NCBI GenBank assembly: GCA_015487635.1
Contig: WFPM01000119.1
Coordinates: forward strand, 1 to 53,140
Source of the DNA: Rhodothermus sp.
GTDB taxonomy: Bacteria; Bacteroidota; Rhodothermia; Rhodothermales; Rhodothermaceae
Reading direction: 5' to 3'
Length of the DNA: 53,140 bases
Made by a program: the position numbers and the translations under genes. Shown piece after piece: positions 13,783-22,256 of the stretch. The notes under the pieces are model-generated. The model was not told the DNA's origin. It did not search any database and was given only the letters and a program-made list of their open reading frames with translations. Every line of letters starts with the position of its first letter. Within the stretch, counting starts at the first letter, position 1.

Positions 13783-13843
13783 AGGGAGGGCACGCGTACG
13801 CTGAAAAGGTTGCTTTTCTTCATCACCCATTCCCGGAGGAGCC

Positions 13844-14176
13844 ATGATGGTACGCATGTTTTTGCTGGTGGCCTTATTGATGGGGCTGGGAGGCGTCGCC
13901 TATGCACAGGAGACGGCGGCCCCGGATACCACGCAGGCCGACGCGGTTGTTTACATGAAGGGGCTTTCCTGTGAGAAGTGCGCCGAAAGCGTCTCCATCG
14001 AATTGAAGCGCGTGGAAGGCGTGGCCGAGGTCAAGGTGTTCCTGGAGACCCCGCAGCGCGCTTTGTTGACGCTCAAGGAAGGGGCTGAAGTGACCGAGGA
14101 GGCGCTCCGCAAAGCCGTAGAGCGGGCCGGTTTTCAGGTAGAGCGCGTTGCGTTTCGGCCACAGAAATCTTCATAG
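13844..14176 (+). CDS. Secreted heavy-metal-associated (HMA/MerP-like) protein
   Basis: Signal peptide MVRMFLLVALLMGLGGVAYA then VVYMKGLSCEKCAESVSIELKRVEGVAEVKV. Confidence 0.8.
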   Translation: MMVRMFLLVALLMGLGGVAYAQETAAPDTTQADAVVYMKGLSCEKCAESVSIELKRVEGVAEVKVFLETPQRALLTLKEGAEVTEEALRKAVERAGFQVERVAFRPQKSS

Positions 14177-14178
14177 GT

Positions 14179-14646
14179 GTGCGGCAGGGACTGACGCGGA
14201 GCGAGCTGGCCCGTCGGGCGGGCGTTCGTCCTTCTACGGTTCGCTACTATGAGCAGCTGGGACTGCTTCCCGCACCGGCGCGGACGGCGGGGGGCTATCG
14301 CGTCTACACAGAGGACGATGTCGCCCGCCTGCGCTTTATCCGGCGGGCACAGGCGCTGGGTTTTTCGCTGCGTACCATTCGCGAGCTGCTCCAACTGGAG
14401 GCATCCGGAGGGCAAACCGCCGAGGTGGTACGTGCGCAGGCGTTGCGGCATCTGCAGGAAGTGCGCCGGCGCCTTCAGGATCTGCAGCGCCTCGAAGCGG
14501 TGCTGGCCCGGTTGGTAGCGGCCTGCTCGGCGCGTCGCGGGAGAGGCTGTCCGATTCTACAGGCGCTGCAGGGTACCGACCCGCTTCCCTACGTCTCGGA
14601 TGTTTCTGACGCGGATGTTTCTGCTCCGGGTACGGCGCTGAGGTAG
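14179..14646 (+). CDS. MerR-family metal-responsive regulator
   Basis: GTG start; ELARRAGVRPSTVRYYEQLGLLPAPARTAGGYRVYTEDDVARLRFIRRAQALGFSL; C-terminal ACSARRGRGCPILQALQG. Confidence 0.88.
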   Translation: MRQGLTRSELARRAGVRPSTVRYYEQLGLLPAPARTAGGYRVYTEDDVARLRFIRRAQALGFSLRTIRELLQLEASGGQTAEVVRAQALRHLQEVRRRLQDLQRLEAVLARLVAACSARRGRGCPILQALQGTDPLPYVSDVSDADVSAPGTALR

Positions 14647-16340
14647 GCCGCGGCCTGGCCCCATTGCTTCAGAATGTGCAGCACGGCCCGGTGGGGGCTG
14701 AGGAAGAAGTGGTCCGGGCCGAGTTGATCGACCAGTCCGGCGCGGCGCATCGTTTCCATGACCGGCTCCTTGACGCCTGCAAAATAGAGGGCCACGCCCC
14801 GATCGGCCAGCGTTTCGGCCACCTGCAGGAGCGTAGCCGCCGCCGTGGTGTCGAGGTCATTGATCGAAGAGGCATCGATGATCACGGCGCGGATGGACGG
14901 GTCGTCACGCGTACGGTCCAGCAGCAGATCCTGCAGGAAGTCGGCGTTGGCAAACGAGAACGAGGCATCCACGCGCAGTAGGAGCAGCCCGGGGATGGGC
15001 CGCGCTTCGGGGTGGTGGCGTCGATCCCGGAAGGAACGGGTGCCCGGCAGGTGTCCCAGCTCGGCCACGTTGGGCCGGCTGATCCGGTACATGATGGCCA
15101 CGATGGAGGCGATGATGCCGCTGAGCACGCCTTCCTGCACGCCCACCAGCAACGTGATGGTGAACGTCAGCAGTGCCACGGCGCCGTCGGTACGCTTGAT
15201 GCGCCAGAGCTGGCGCAGGCCGCGCAGATCGAGCAGCCCCAGCGCCGCCACGATGATAATGGCCGCCAGTACAGTTACCGGCAGGTAGTGGAACAGCGGC
15301 GTAAGCACCAGCAGTGTGAGGCCCACGACGGCGGCGGCCACTACATTGCTCATGGGCGTGCAGGCGCCGGCGCGGGCGTTGACGGCCGTGCGCGAAAAGC
15401 TTCCGGAGACGGGCAGGCTCTGGAAGAAGCTCCCCGCCAGGTTGGCCGCTCCGATTGCCAGGAGCTCCCGGTTGGGGCGCACGCTGTAGCGATAGCGGGC
15501 CGCGAAGACCTTGCCCAGCGTAATCACGTTCATGAATTGCACAAGGGCCAGCGTGACGGCCGTGGGCAACAGTGTGCGCACCGTGGCTAGCTCAACTTCC
15601 GGCAGCACGAAGGACGGAAGGCCATGCGGAATAACGCCCACGATGGCTACGCCCAGTCGGTCCAGCCGCAGCAGCCAGACCAGCAGCGTGCCGAGCGCGA
15701 CCACCACCAGTGCTGAGGGCAGCCGCGGCGTAAAGCGCTGCAGGCCCACAAGCAAGAGCAGCGTACCGGTACCCAGCGCCAGCGTGGGCAGATGCACGGC
15801 CGAGAGGTGCGTGAGCGTCAGCCAGACACGCACCGGCAGCGATGCGTGCGAAGGCAGCGAAAGCCCCAGTAGACTGTCTACCTGACTGAAGGCAATGATG
15901 AGCGCGGCTGCCGAGGCGAAACCGGTCAGCACCGGACGCGACAGCAGGTTGACCAGAAAGCCCAGGCGCGCCAGCCCCATGGCAAGCTGCAACACGCCGA
16001 CCAGCGCCGTCAACAACAGGGCCAGCGCCACATATCGGGACGAACCCGGCTCGGCCAACGGGGTCAGTCCAGCCGCCACGATGAGCATATCGATAGCAAT
16101 GACCCCGGCCGCCAGATGCCGTGAAGTGCCCAGCAGGGCGTACACCACCAACGGAATCAACGAAGCATAGAGCCCGTAGACCGGCGGCATGCCGGCCAGC
16201 AGCGCATAGGCCATACTCTGTGGCACCAGCATAACGCCCACCGTCAGCCCGGCCACCAGATCACCCCGAAGTTGCCCGAGCCTGTAGGTCGTCAGCCAGC
16301 CCAGTGCCGGAAAGAGCCGCCGCAACACGCGCGTGTGCAT
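14589..16340 (-). CDS. SulP family anion permease with C-terminal STAS domain
   Basis: GLTVGVMLVPQSMAYALLAGMPPVYGLYASLIPLVVYALLGTSRHLAAG; STAS VIIDASSINDLDTTAAATLLQV. Confidence 0.9.
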   Translation of the reverse strand: MHTRVLRRLFPALGWLTTYRLGQLRGDLVAGLTVGVMLVPQSMAYALLAGMPPVYGLYASLIPLVVYALLGTSRHLAAGVIAIDMLIVAAGLTPLAEPGSSRYVALALLLTALVGVLQLAMGLARLGFLVNLLSRPVLTGFASAAALIIAFSQVDSLLGLSLPSHASLPVRVWLTLTHLSAVHLPTLALGTGTLLLLVGLQRFTPRLPSALVVVALGTLLVWLLRLDRLGVAIVGVIPHGLPSFVLPEVELATVRTLLPTAVTLALVQFMNVITLGKVFAARYRYSVRPNRELLAIGAANLAGSFFQSLPVSGSFSRTAVNARAGACTPMSNVVAAAVVGLTLLVLTPLFHYLPVTVLAAIIIVAALGLLDLRGLRQLWRIKRTDGAVALLTFTITLLVGVQEGVLSGIIASIVAIMYRISRPNVAELGHLPGTRSFRDRRHHPEARPIPGLLLLRVDASFSFANADFLQDLLLDRTRDDPSIRAVIIDASSINDLDTTAAATLLQVAETLADRGVALYFAGVKEPVMETMRRAGLVDQLGPDHFFLSPHRAVLHILKQWGQAAAYLSAVPGAETSASETSET

Positions 16341-16517
16341 GGACTTCAGAACAACAGGTGAACGCAGCCCGTAATAAATCAAAATACTTAACCGATGCGG
16401 GAATTACCAGCCGCCAGCTGCAGGCCAGTAGCGCGAGATTACGCAAGCAGATCCCCGGCGACGTCCGGATCCAGGCCGCCCCCGGGAAGTTCCACTCCGA
16501 AAAGAAGTGTTGCCGAG

Positions 16518-16811
16518 ATGCTGGTGCTCTATCGACGACGCGAAGATCCGGAGGCCGACGAAGTGGCCGAGCGGCTCCGCGAGCTGGTGCTGGCGCATCG
16601 GGTGGTGCCGGTGGATGAGACCGAGCACCTTCCGGATGGTTCGAAGCCGGCCACCTGGCCGGTACTGGCCGAAAGCAACGGGGCGCGCTACGAGGGTGCC
16701 GAGGCGATTCGGGCCTTTCTGGATGTACTGGCCTACGAGGTGACGCTTAACCGGCAGTTTCAGTCCGACGCCTGCTACCTGGATCCCGACGATCCGACCC
16801 ACTGTCTCTAA
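16518..16811 (+). CDS. Conserved hypothetical protein, possibly thioredoxin/GST-N-like fold
   Basis: MLVLYRRREDPEADEVAERLRELVLAHRVVPVDE...WPVLAESNGARYEGAEAIRAFLDVL; start inside ORF 16395-16811. Confidence 0.55.
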   Translation: MLVLYRRREDPEADEVAERLRELVLAHRVVPVDETEHLPDGSKPATWPVLAESNGARYEGAEAIRAFLDVLAYEVTLNRQFQSDACYLDPDDPTHCL

Positions 16812-16853
16812 CCCCGTCGTTCCCAGACCAGGCGTACGGTGGCGGCGGGGCCG
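16805..16853. repeat. 49-bp direct repeat copy A
   Basis: TCTCTAACCCCGTCGTTCCCAGACCAGGCGTACGGTGGCGGCGGGGCCG; one mismatch to 18051-18099. Confidence 0.95.
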
Positions 16854-16884
16854 CAGAGATTACTACCAACCAGATCAGCGTCTT

Positions 16885-17148
16885 ATGGCTACAGAAAAAT
16901 TGACAATTCGGCTGGATCGCGAACTGGTGGCTCGGGCACGCCGGATTGCACGGGAATGGGGCATTCCGCTTTCCCGACTGATTGCCGAACTGCTTCAGCA
17001 ATTACCTGAAACGCCGAAGCAACAAACCGCAACTGTGGACTGGAAGCAGTCGTTGCCCCCGCGTACGCGCCGTCTGGTCGGTCTCGCTGCAGGCGCCGAA
17101 ATCGACGAAACGACCTATCGCCAGTATCTGGAGGCCAAGCATAGCTGA
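16885..17148 (+). CDS. VapB-like (ribbon-helix-helix type) antitoxin
   Basis: MATEKLTIRLDRELVARARRIAREWGIPLSRLIAELL; ATGA-type overlap with a PIN toxin gene. Confidence 0.75.
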   Translation: MATEKLTIRLDRELVARARRIAREWGIPLSRLIAELLQQLPETPKQQTATVDWKQSLPPRTRRLVGLAAGAEIDETTYRQYLEAKHS

Positions 17149-17564
17149 TGGTGCAGGTCTTTCTGGACACCAATGTGATCCTTGACGTGTTGCTGGAGCG
17201 TGCACCACACGTGCAGGCAGCCGCACAAATTCTTGCTGAAATAGAAGGCGGTCGCTTCATCGGTATTTGCAGTGCTACCACTTTTACAACCGTTTACTAC
17301 GTACTGCACCGCGCCCGTAACGATCGAGTCGCACGTGAAGGTGTACGCATGCTTTTGGAGTTCTGTCGAGTAGCACCTGTTACCCAGGAGGTGATTCAGT
17401 CCGCCCTCATGCTATCGTTTCCGGATTTTGAGGATGCCGTACAGCATGAAGCGGCGCGATTGGCCGGTGCCGAGGTAATCGTAACACGGAATGTAAAAGA
17501 TTTCGCGAAAGCGCAGCTGCCTGTTTATTCTCCAGAGGTATTTCTGGTGCGTTATGTGCACTAA
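17148..17564 (+). CDS. PIN-domain toxin (VapC-like)
   Basis: VFLDTNVILDVLLER...FPDFEDAVQHEAARLAGAEVIVTRNVKDF. Confidence 0.85.
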   Translation: MVQVFLDTNVILDVLLERAPHVQAAAQILAEIEGGRFIGICSATTFTTVYYVLHRARNDRVAREGVRMLLEFCRVAPVTQEVIQSALMLSFPDFEDAVQHEAARLAGAEVIVTRNVKDFAKAQLPVYSPEVFLVRYVH

Positions 17565-17652
17565 ATTAAGTCTGCTTAGATTTACACAAGCAATGACGTC
17601 TTTTGTATAGCGAAGCCAGCGCCGCGCTTCTCGGAGGCGAAATTGTAAATGG

Positions 17653-17985
17653 CTATGTGCGCTCATAGATGACCCGGCCTTCCTGAACGGCCTGACCGAC
17701 TACGTGCCAGAAACAGCCTTTCAAGCGGGCCACTTCTTCTGGCGTGGCGACAAAAATATCTTTGGCCACAGGCAGATCTGAAAGTACCCGCCGCATGGCA
17801 ATAGCCGTTTCCCGCTTATGCTCCACCTTGTCGAGTACGACAAGCAGATCCAGATCGCTTGCTTCGTCGGCCTGGCGCCGGGCATGCGAACCGAACAGTA
17901 CGATTCGAACCGGATTGAAATGCTGCTCCAGGCGACGTACGATTTCGTCGAGATAGGCGCGCGCCGGGGATGTCTGGACATCCAT
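17653..17985 (-). CDS. MNT-type nucleotidyltransferase domain protein, no adjacent HEPN gene
   Basis: IVLFGSHARRQADEASDLDLLVVLD (GSxARG/DxD pattern); start at MDVQTSPAR. Confidence 0.8.
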   Translation of the reverse strand: MDVQTSPARAYLDEIVRRLEQHFNPVRIVLFGSHARRQADEASDLDLLVVLDKVEHKRETAIAMRRVLSDLPVAKDIFVATPEEVARLKGCFWHVVGQAVQEGRVIYERT

Positions 17986-18050
17986 TCGTTCTGTTGCCGT
18001 GTTTTCAGACGGAATAAAAGAGTTGGTGCTGATGGTTCGAATGGGACGGA

Positions 18051-18099
18051 TCTCTAACCCCGTCGTTCCCAGACCAGGCGCACGGTGGCGGCGGGGCCG
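18051..18099. repeat. 49-bp direct repeat copy B (overlaps 3' end of the methyltransferase gene)
   Basis: TCTCTAACCCCGTCGTTCCCAGACCAGGCGCACGGTGGCGGCGGGGCCG; pairs with 16805-16853. Confidence 0.95.
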
Positions 18100-18665
18100 T
18101 GGTGACCCGGCCCTTCGTTCAGTTCGGGCGTGGCATTCTCCAACAGAAGAATGCCTTCCGACTCGAAATGCCGGCGGAGCTCGTCGGCCGTGATCATCCA
18201 GCTTGGATCGGGCGGGCCGCCGCTCGGGTAGCCCTCGGTGCGCTGCTCGGGCCGAAACCACTCGGCGATCAGATAACCGCCGGGGCGGAGGATGCGACGG
18301 ATCAGCGCATACAGGGACAGGCGGGCTTCAGGCGGCAGGTGCAGAAAGGTGATTACGACGGCGTCCCAGGTGCGGTCCGGCTGCCACCGGGTAACGTCGG
18401 CCCGAATCGTCTCGACGGCAACACCCTGCTCTGCGGCCAGCCGGCGCGTTTTGCTCAGGCCGGCCTCGGCATAGTCGACGGCCGACACGCGAAAGCCCTG
18501 ACGCGCCAGCCAGACGGCATTGCGGCCTTCGCCGGCGCCCAGTTCGACAATCTCGGCATCGGGCCAGAGGTAGCGCGGCACGGCTTCGGCCACAAAGGCG
18601 TTGGGCTCGGTGCCGTAAAGGAACGTCGGGTCCGCAAAGCGCTGGTTCCAGAATTCAGGACGCAT
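18054..18665 (-). CDS. Class I SAM-dependent methyltransferase
   Basis: AEIVELGAGEGRNAVWLARQGFRVSAVDYAEAGLSKTRRLA. Confidence 0.85.
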   Translation of the reverse strand: MRPEFWNQRFADPTFLYGTEPNAFVAEAVPRYLWPDAEIVELGAGEGRNAVWLARQGFRVSAVDYAEAGLSKTRRLAAEQGVAVETIRADVTRWQPDRTWDAVVITFLHLPPEARLSLYALIRRILRPGGYLIAEWFRPEQRTEGYPSGGPPDPSWMITADELRRHFESEGILLLENATPELNEGPGHHGPAATVRLVWERRG

Positions 18666-19047
18666 CGTTCAGCAGTTCACTGAGGGGCTGGCGGGCCCAG
18701 AGCACGATGCCCGTCTGCAGGGCGGTCCGGGCCAGTGGCTGGCCCCGTCGGATCTCGGCCAGCGTGTAGGGAAAAAGATCCAGATCCACCGGAAACGTTT
18801 CAGGGCGGTATCGGTCGATTCGCTCCAGAAAGGGCCGATCAGACTCCCGCAGCACCACCAGCACGTCCACATCGCTTCCTACGCCGGCTTTGCCGCATGC
18901 CCATGAGCCAAAGCAGACCACGGCCAGCACCTCTTCGCGTTGCCGGAGTGCTTCGACCAGTGCCTGCAGCGCCGCTTCAACCTGACTTCGGTCCAGCGAG
19001 AAGACCGTGACCGAACCGAAGGATTGCTTCTGCACAGCGGATGGCAT
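18655..19047 (-). CDS. MNT-type nucleotidyltransferase (HEPN/MNT partner)
   Basis: VVCFGSWACGKAGVGSDVDVLVVLRESDRPF; overlaps the HEPN gene; start at MPSAVQKQ. Confidence 0.78.
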   Translation of the reverse strand: MPSAVQKQSFGSVTVFSLDRSQVEAALQALVEALRQREEVLAVVCFGSWACGKAGVGSDVDVLVVLRESDRPFLERIDRYRPETFPVDLDLFPYTLAEIRRGQPLARTALQTGIVLWARQPLSELLNDAS

Positions 19048-19381
19048 GCGTGGCCTCCTCTCGGGTGAAGAATTCCGTCGGAGCGCCTTCCACCAGACCG
19101 TTGGGATAACGTGTGGGGATGTACAGTTTGTCCAGCATTTTGGCCGCATCCAGGAGGGCGGCTTCGATCGTCACGCCCTGGGTTTCCAGCGCCTGCAACA
19201 GCCGGGTCACCGAGTGCCCCCAGGCCTGTTGCCCGCGTTGTTCAAAGACAGCCTTCAGGGCCTTTTCGGCCGCCTGCTGGGCCGCAAAGCAGGCCCACTC
19301 GTAGTCCTCATCTTCCAGCGCATGGCGGGCGTGACGCAGGTCGGCTTCGGCCTGCACCCACCAGTCACGAGCGCGTTGCAT
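18977..19381 (-). CDS. HEPN-domain protein
   Basis: MQRARDWWVQAEADLRHARHALEDEDYEWACFAAQQAAEKALKAVF. Confidence 0.85.
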   Translation of the reverse strand: MQRARDWWVQAEADLRHARHALEDEDYEWACFAAQQAAEKALKAVFEQRGQQAWGHSVTRLLQALETQGVTIEAALLDAAKMLDKLYIPTRYPNGLVEGAPTEFFTREEATHAIRCAEAILRFGHGLLAGPKSG

Positions 19382-19446
19382 AGGGTGATACGGCAGGGTT
19401 CCCGACGTGGGAACCTGGACCCGCGCCCCCGGCGGATGTTCCGCCT

Positions 19447-19878
19447 TCAGCGTTCCACCTCGGCGCCGGCGCGGGCCAGCTCTTCAAAGCCGCCGATGTT
19501 GTAGAGCCGACGGAAGCCCATTTCGCGCAGGATTTCGGCGGCCAGCTGGCTTCGTCGTCCGGAGCGGCAGTAAAGATAAACCGGCCGATCCGGGTCCAGT
19601 CCGAGCGCCTGGATCTGCTCTCGGAAGTCGGACGCCTGCACGTTAATATTCAGGGCACCCTTCAAGTGGCCCTGAGCGAATTCCGCGGGTGTACGCACGT
19701 CGATTACGACGGCCTCCGGCGTGTAGCGTGCCAGAAACTCCTCGGCCGTCAGGCGCACGATCGCCGTGGTGTCGGTCATCGCGGCCGTCGTGGCCTGCGG
19801 CGTGTCGGGACGTTCCGTCGTGCAGGCGGCCGTGAATCCGAGCAGCAGGGCCAGCAGCCAGATGGTGCGTGTCTTCAT
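19447..19878 (-). CDS. Rhodanese-like lipoprotein
   Basis: Lipobox LLGFTAAC; VIDVRTPAEFAQGHLKGALNINV; VYLYCRSGRRSQLAAEIL. Confidence 0.85.
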   Translation of the reverse strand: MKTRTIWLLALLLGFTAACTTERPDTPQATTAAMTDTTAIVRLTAEEFLARYTPEAVVIDVRTPAEFAQGHLKGALNINVQASDFREQIQALGLDPDRPVYLYCRSGRRSQLAAEILREMGFRRLYNIGGFEELARAGAEVER

Positions 19879-19894
19879 GGCGTCATGGCAGTTT

Positions 19895-20245
19895 TCAGCG
19901 AACGATGGACGCTCCGGCGCGGGCCAGGTCCTCCAACCCGCCGATGTTGTAGGCTTCCAGGCCACGCTCGCGTAGCAACTGGGTAGCCAGACCGCTTCGG
20001 TTTCCGGAGCGGCAGTAAAGATAGTAGGTACGGTTTGGGTCGAGACGGGCGATTTTTTCGTGGAAATCGGGGGCCGTCAGGTCCAGGTTGATCGCCCCCT
20101 CCAGGTGGCCCTGGGCAAATTCCTCAGGGGTACGTACATCGATCACCACGTCGTCGGGACGCCGGCGATGAAGAAAAACGTCCGGTCGCAGAACCCCGGA
20201 GGCCTTAGCCGTCCGGGTCGGCACTTTCAGCAAGCGTGTCCACAT
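19895..20245 (-). CDS. Rhodanese-like domain protein
   Basis: VIDVRTPEEFAQGHLEGAINLDL; YYLYCRSGNRSGLATQLL. Confidence 0.85.
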   Translation of the reverse strand: MWTRLLKVPTRTAKASGVLRPDVFLHRRRPDDVVIDVRTPEEFAQGHLEGAINLDLTAPDFHEKIARLDPNRTYYLYCRSGNRSGLATQLLRERGLEAYNIGGLEDLARAGASIVR

Positions 20246-20358
20246 GGTGTCTTCTTCGATTCAGGTTGGTTTCGGTTCCAGAAAAAACGGCGGGTATCAG
20301 GTTCACGACAGCGGAGTAAGGGGCACCCTTACGTCCACTCCTGCAGCCAAAAGTTGAC

Positions 20359-20925
20359 TCAGAAAGAAGTCTGCAGCAGCGAATCCGGCACGAAGACGCT
20401 GTAGAGGCCGCGCAGGTCACCGGGCCGGAAGTCGTAGGCCCGGTCGTCGGGGTAGTTCTGCACGATGAAGGCAGGGCGTCGGTCGCGCGGGCCATGGCAG
20501 GCCAGGCACTGAGGCCGGACCGTGATGCGGCGCAGGTAGCGCCAGCCCGGCGTGCCGTTCCAGGTGGCCCGCACCCAGAGGCTGTCGCGCGACGGATCGG
20601 TCTCGAAGCGCGCAAACAGCGCGGCCGCCTGGGAGTCGGGCCGATGCGCCGGATTCCGGTACTTTACGGCCAGTTGCTGCACGATCCAGCCGTTGGCCTC
20701 GCCCAGTTGTCGGGCCTGTCGGCCGACGGGACGGCAGACGCGGTTGAACGTGGCCTCGTCGATCGTCTCGCCGGCCGTGATGGTCTGGGCCAGACTGGCC
20801 CGCAGGGCGTCGAGCGCCCGGATCGCTTCCTCTACCTGTTGCCGGACCGCCTCTGGTGGTGCTTCCGGGACGGTGTCCGTCCGGCAGGCAGTCAGCAGCA
20901 CGGCCAGCAGGATAAAAACACGCAT
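20359..20925 (-). CDS. Monoheme lipoprotein, DUF3365/Tll0287-like
   Basis: Lipobox AVLLTAC; heme motif CLACHG near the C-terminus. Confidence 0.7.
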   Translation of the reverse strand: MRVFILLAVLLTACRTDTVPEAPPEAVRQQVEEAIRALDALRASLAQTITAGETIDEATFNRVCRPVGRQARQLGEANGWIVQQLAVKYRNPAHRPDSQAAALFARFETDPSRDSLWVRATWNGTPGWRYLRRITVRPQCLACHGPRDRRPAFIVQNYPDDRAYDFRPGDLRGLYSVFVPDSLLQTSF

Positions 20926-20944
20926 GTGACTGCCGAACAGCGTT

Positions 20945-21277
20945 TCAGGAAACGGTCGGCTCCGACACGTGCTGCTGGAGCCAGCGGCGAACGGCCGCCT
21001 CCGGCAGCGCGCCCACGAACTCGTCCACCACCTTGCCGTTGCGGAACAGTTTGACGGTCGGGATACCCCGTACGCCATAGTGGATGGCCAGCTCAGGGTG
21101 CTGGTCCGTGTTGATCTTCACCAGGCGCCAGGCCCCCTTGCTTTCCCGGGCCAGCTTTTCGAGTACCGGTCCCAGGATTCGGCAGGGGCCGCACCAGGGC
21201 GCCCAGAAATCCACCACCACGGGCTTTTCGTGGCTTTTCTCAATCACCTCTTTCTGAAAGAATTCCGGAAACGACAT
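20945..21277 (-). CDS. Thioredoxin
   Basis: VVDFWAPWCGPCRILGPVLEKLA...YGVRGIPTVKLFRNGKVVDEFVGALPE. Confidence 0.93.
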   Translation of the reverse strand: MSFPEFFQKEVIEKSHEKPVVVDFWAPWCGPCRILGPVLEKLARESKGAWRLVKINTDQHPELAIHYGVRGIPTVKLFRNGKVVDEFVGALPEAAVRRWLQQHVSEPTVS

Positions 21278-21336
21278 GGCTTTTTTCGATGGTTTTGTTT
21301 TGGCATAGGGGCGCATTTCTGGGTGCGCCTCGATAA

Positions 21337-22134
21337 TTAACCCGTCAGTACGTTCAGATTCTGGTAAAGAATCCAGAGGCCCATGAAAATCAGAAAGATG
21401 GCAAAGCCGCGTTGCAGCCGGTGCTGCGGGATGCGTACGCCGAGCCAGTTGCCGGCAAACGATCCGGCAATGCCCACGGCGGCAAACAGCCCCACCACCT
21501 CCCAGTTGACGGCCAGGCCCAGATCGGCCAGCACGTCCAGGTATTTCAGGTAGCCGGCCACGCTTTTGAGCGCGATGATGACCAGGCTGGTGCCGACGGC
21601 CCGGCGCATGTCGAGCCCACCGAGCAGCACGAGCGCCGGTACGATCAGAAAGCCGCCGCCGACACCCACCAGGCCGGTGAGTACGCCTACGCTGATACCT
21701 TCGAGCATGATCTTCCAGGCGGCGTGTTTGGGGGCGGCCACGACCACTCCGCTGGCGCTCGGGGAGGTCGAGGCGGACCGCGGGGTGCTACGACGATACA
21801 TGAGCACGGCGGCCAGCAGCATCACGCCGGCAAACAGTACAAGCTGCACCGGCCCCGACACGAAGCGTGACAGCCAGGCACCCCCGTACGTGCCGACGAT
21901 GCCCGGGATTCCGAAAAACAGGACGCTCCGCCAGTCGATCGTACGCTGGCGGGCGTAGGGCAGGGCACCGGCTGCCGCAATGGCTGCCACAATACCCAGG
22001 CTTTCGGCAATGGCTACCTTGTCGGGCTCACCCACCAGATACACCAGCACGGGCACCGTGAGGATGCTCCCACCTGAGCCCAGCAGGCCCAGCGAGAGCC
22101 CCACCAACAGCGCGCCAATCAGTGCAATCCACAT
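21337..22134 (-). CDS. TSUP (TauE/SafE) family sulfite/sulfur-compound exporter
   Basis: GLSLGLLGSGGSILTVPVLVYLVG...GLVGVGGGFLIVPALVLLGGLDMRRAVGTSL. Confidence 0.88.
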   Translation of the reverse strand: MWIALIGALLVGLSLGLLGSGGSILTVPVLVYLVGEPDKVAIAESLGIVAAIAAAGALPYARQRTIDWRSVLFFGIPGIVGTYGGAWLSRFVSGPVQLVLFAGVMLLAAVLMYRRSTPRSASTSPSASGVVVAAPKHAAWKIMLEGISVGVLTGLVGVGGGFLIVPALVLLGGLDMRRAVGTSLVIIALKSVAGYLKYLDVLADLGLAVNWEVVGLFAAVGIAGSFAGNWLGVRIPQHRLQRGFAIFLIFMGLWILYQNLNVLTG

Positions 22135-22186
22135 AGTACACCGGGACTGTGGTTTAGAGATAGAGGAATGAGCATAATCTCCCCCT

Positions 22187-22218
22187 GACCCCCGCCCCGC
22201 GTTTGCGGGGCGGGGGTC
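22187..22218. repeat. Perfect 14-bp hairpin with GTTT loop
   Basis: GACCCCCGCCCCGC-gttt-GCGGGGCGGGGGTC. Confidence 0.9.
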
Positions 22219-22256
22219 CCAACCAGAGGAAGGTCCTGGCGCTATCGCGTCAGGTG

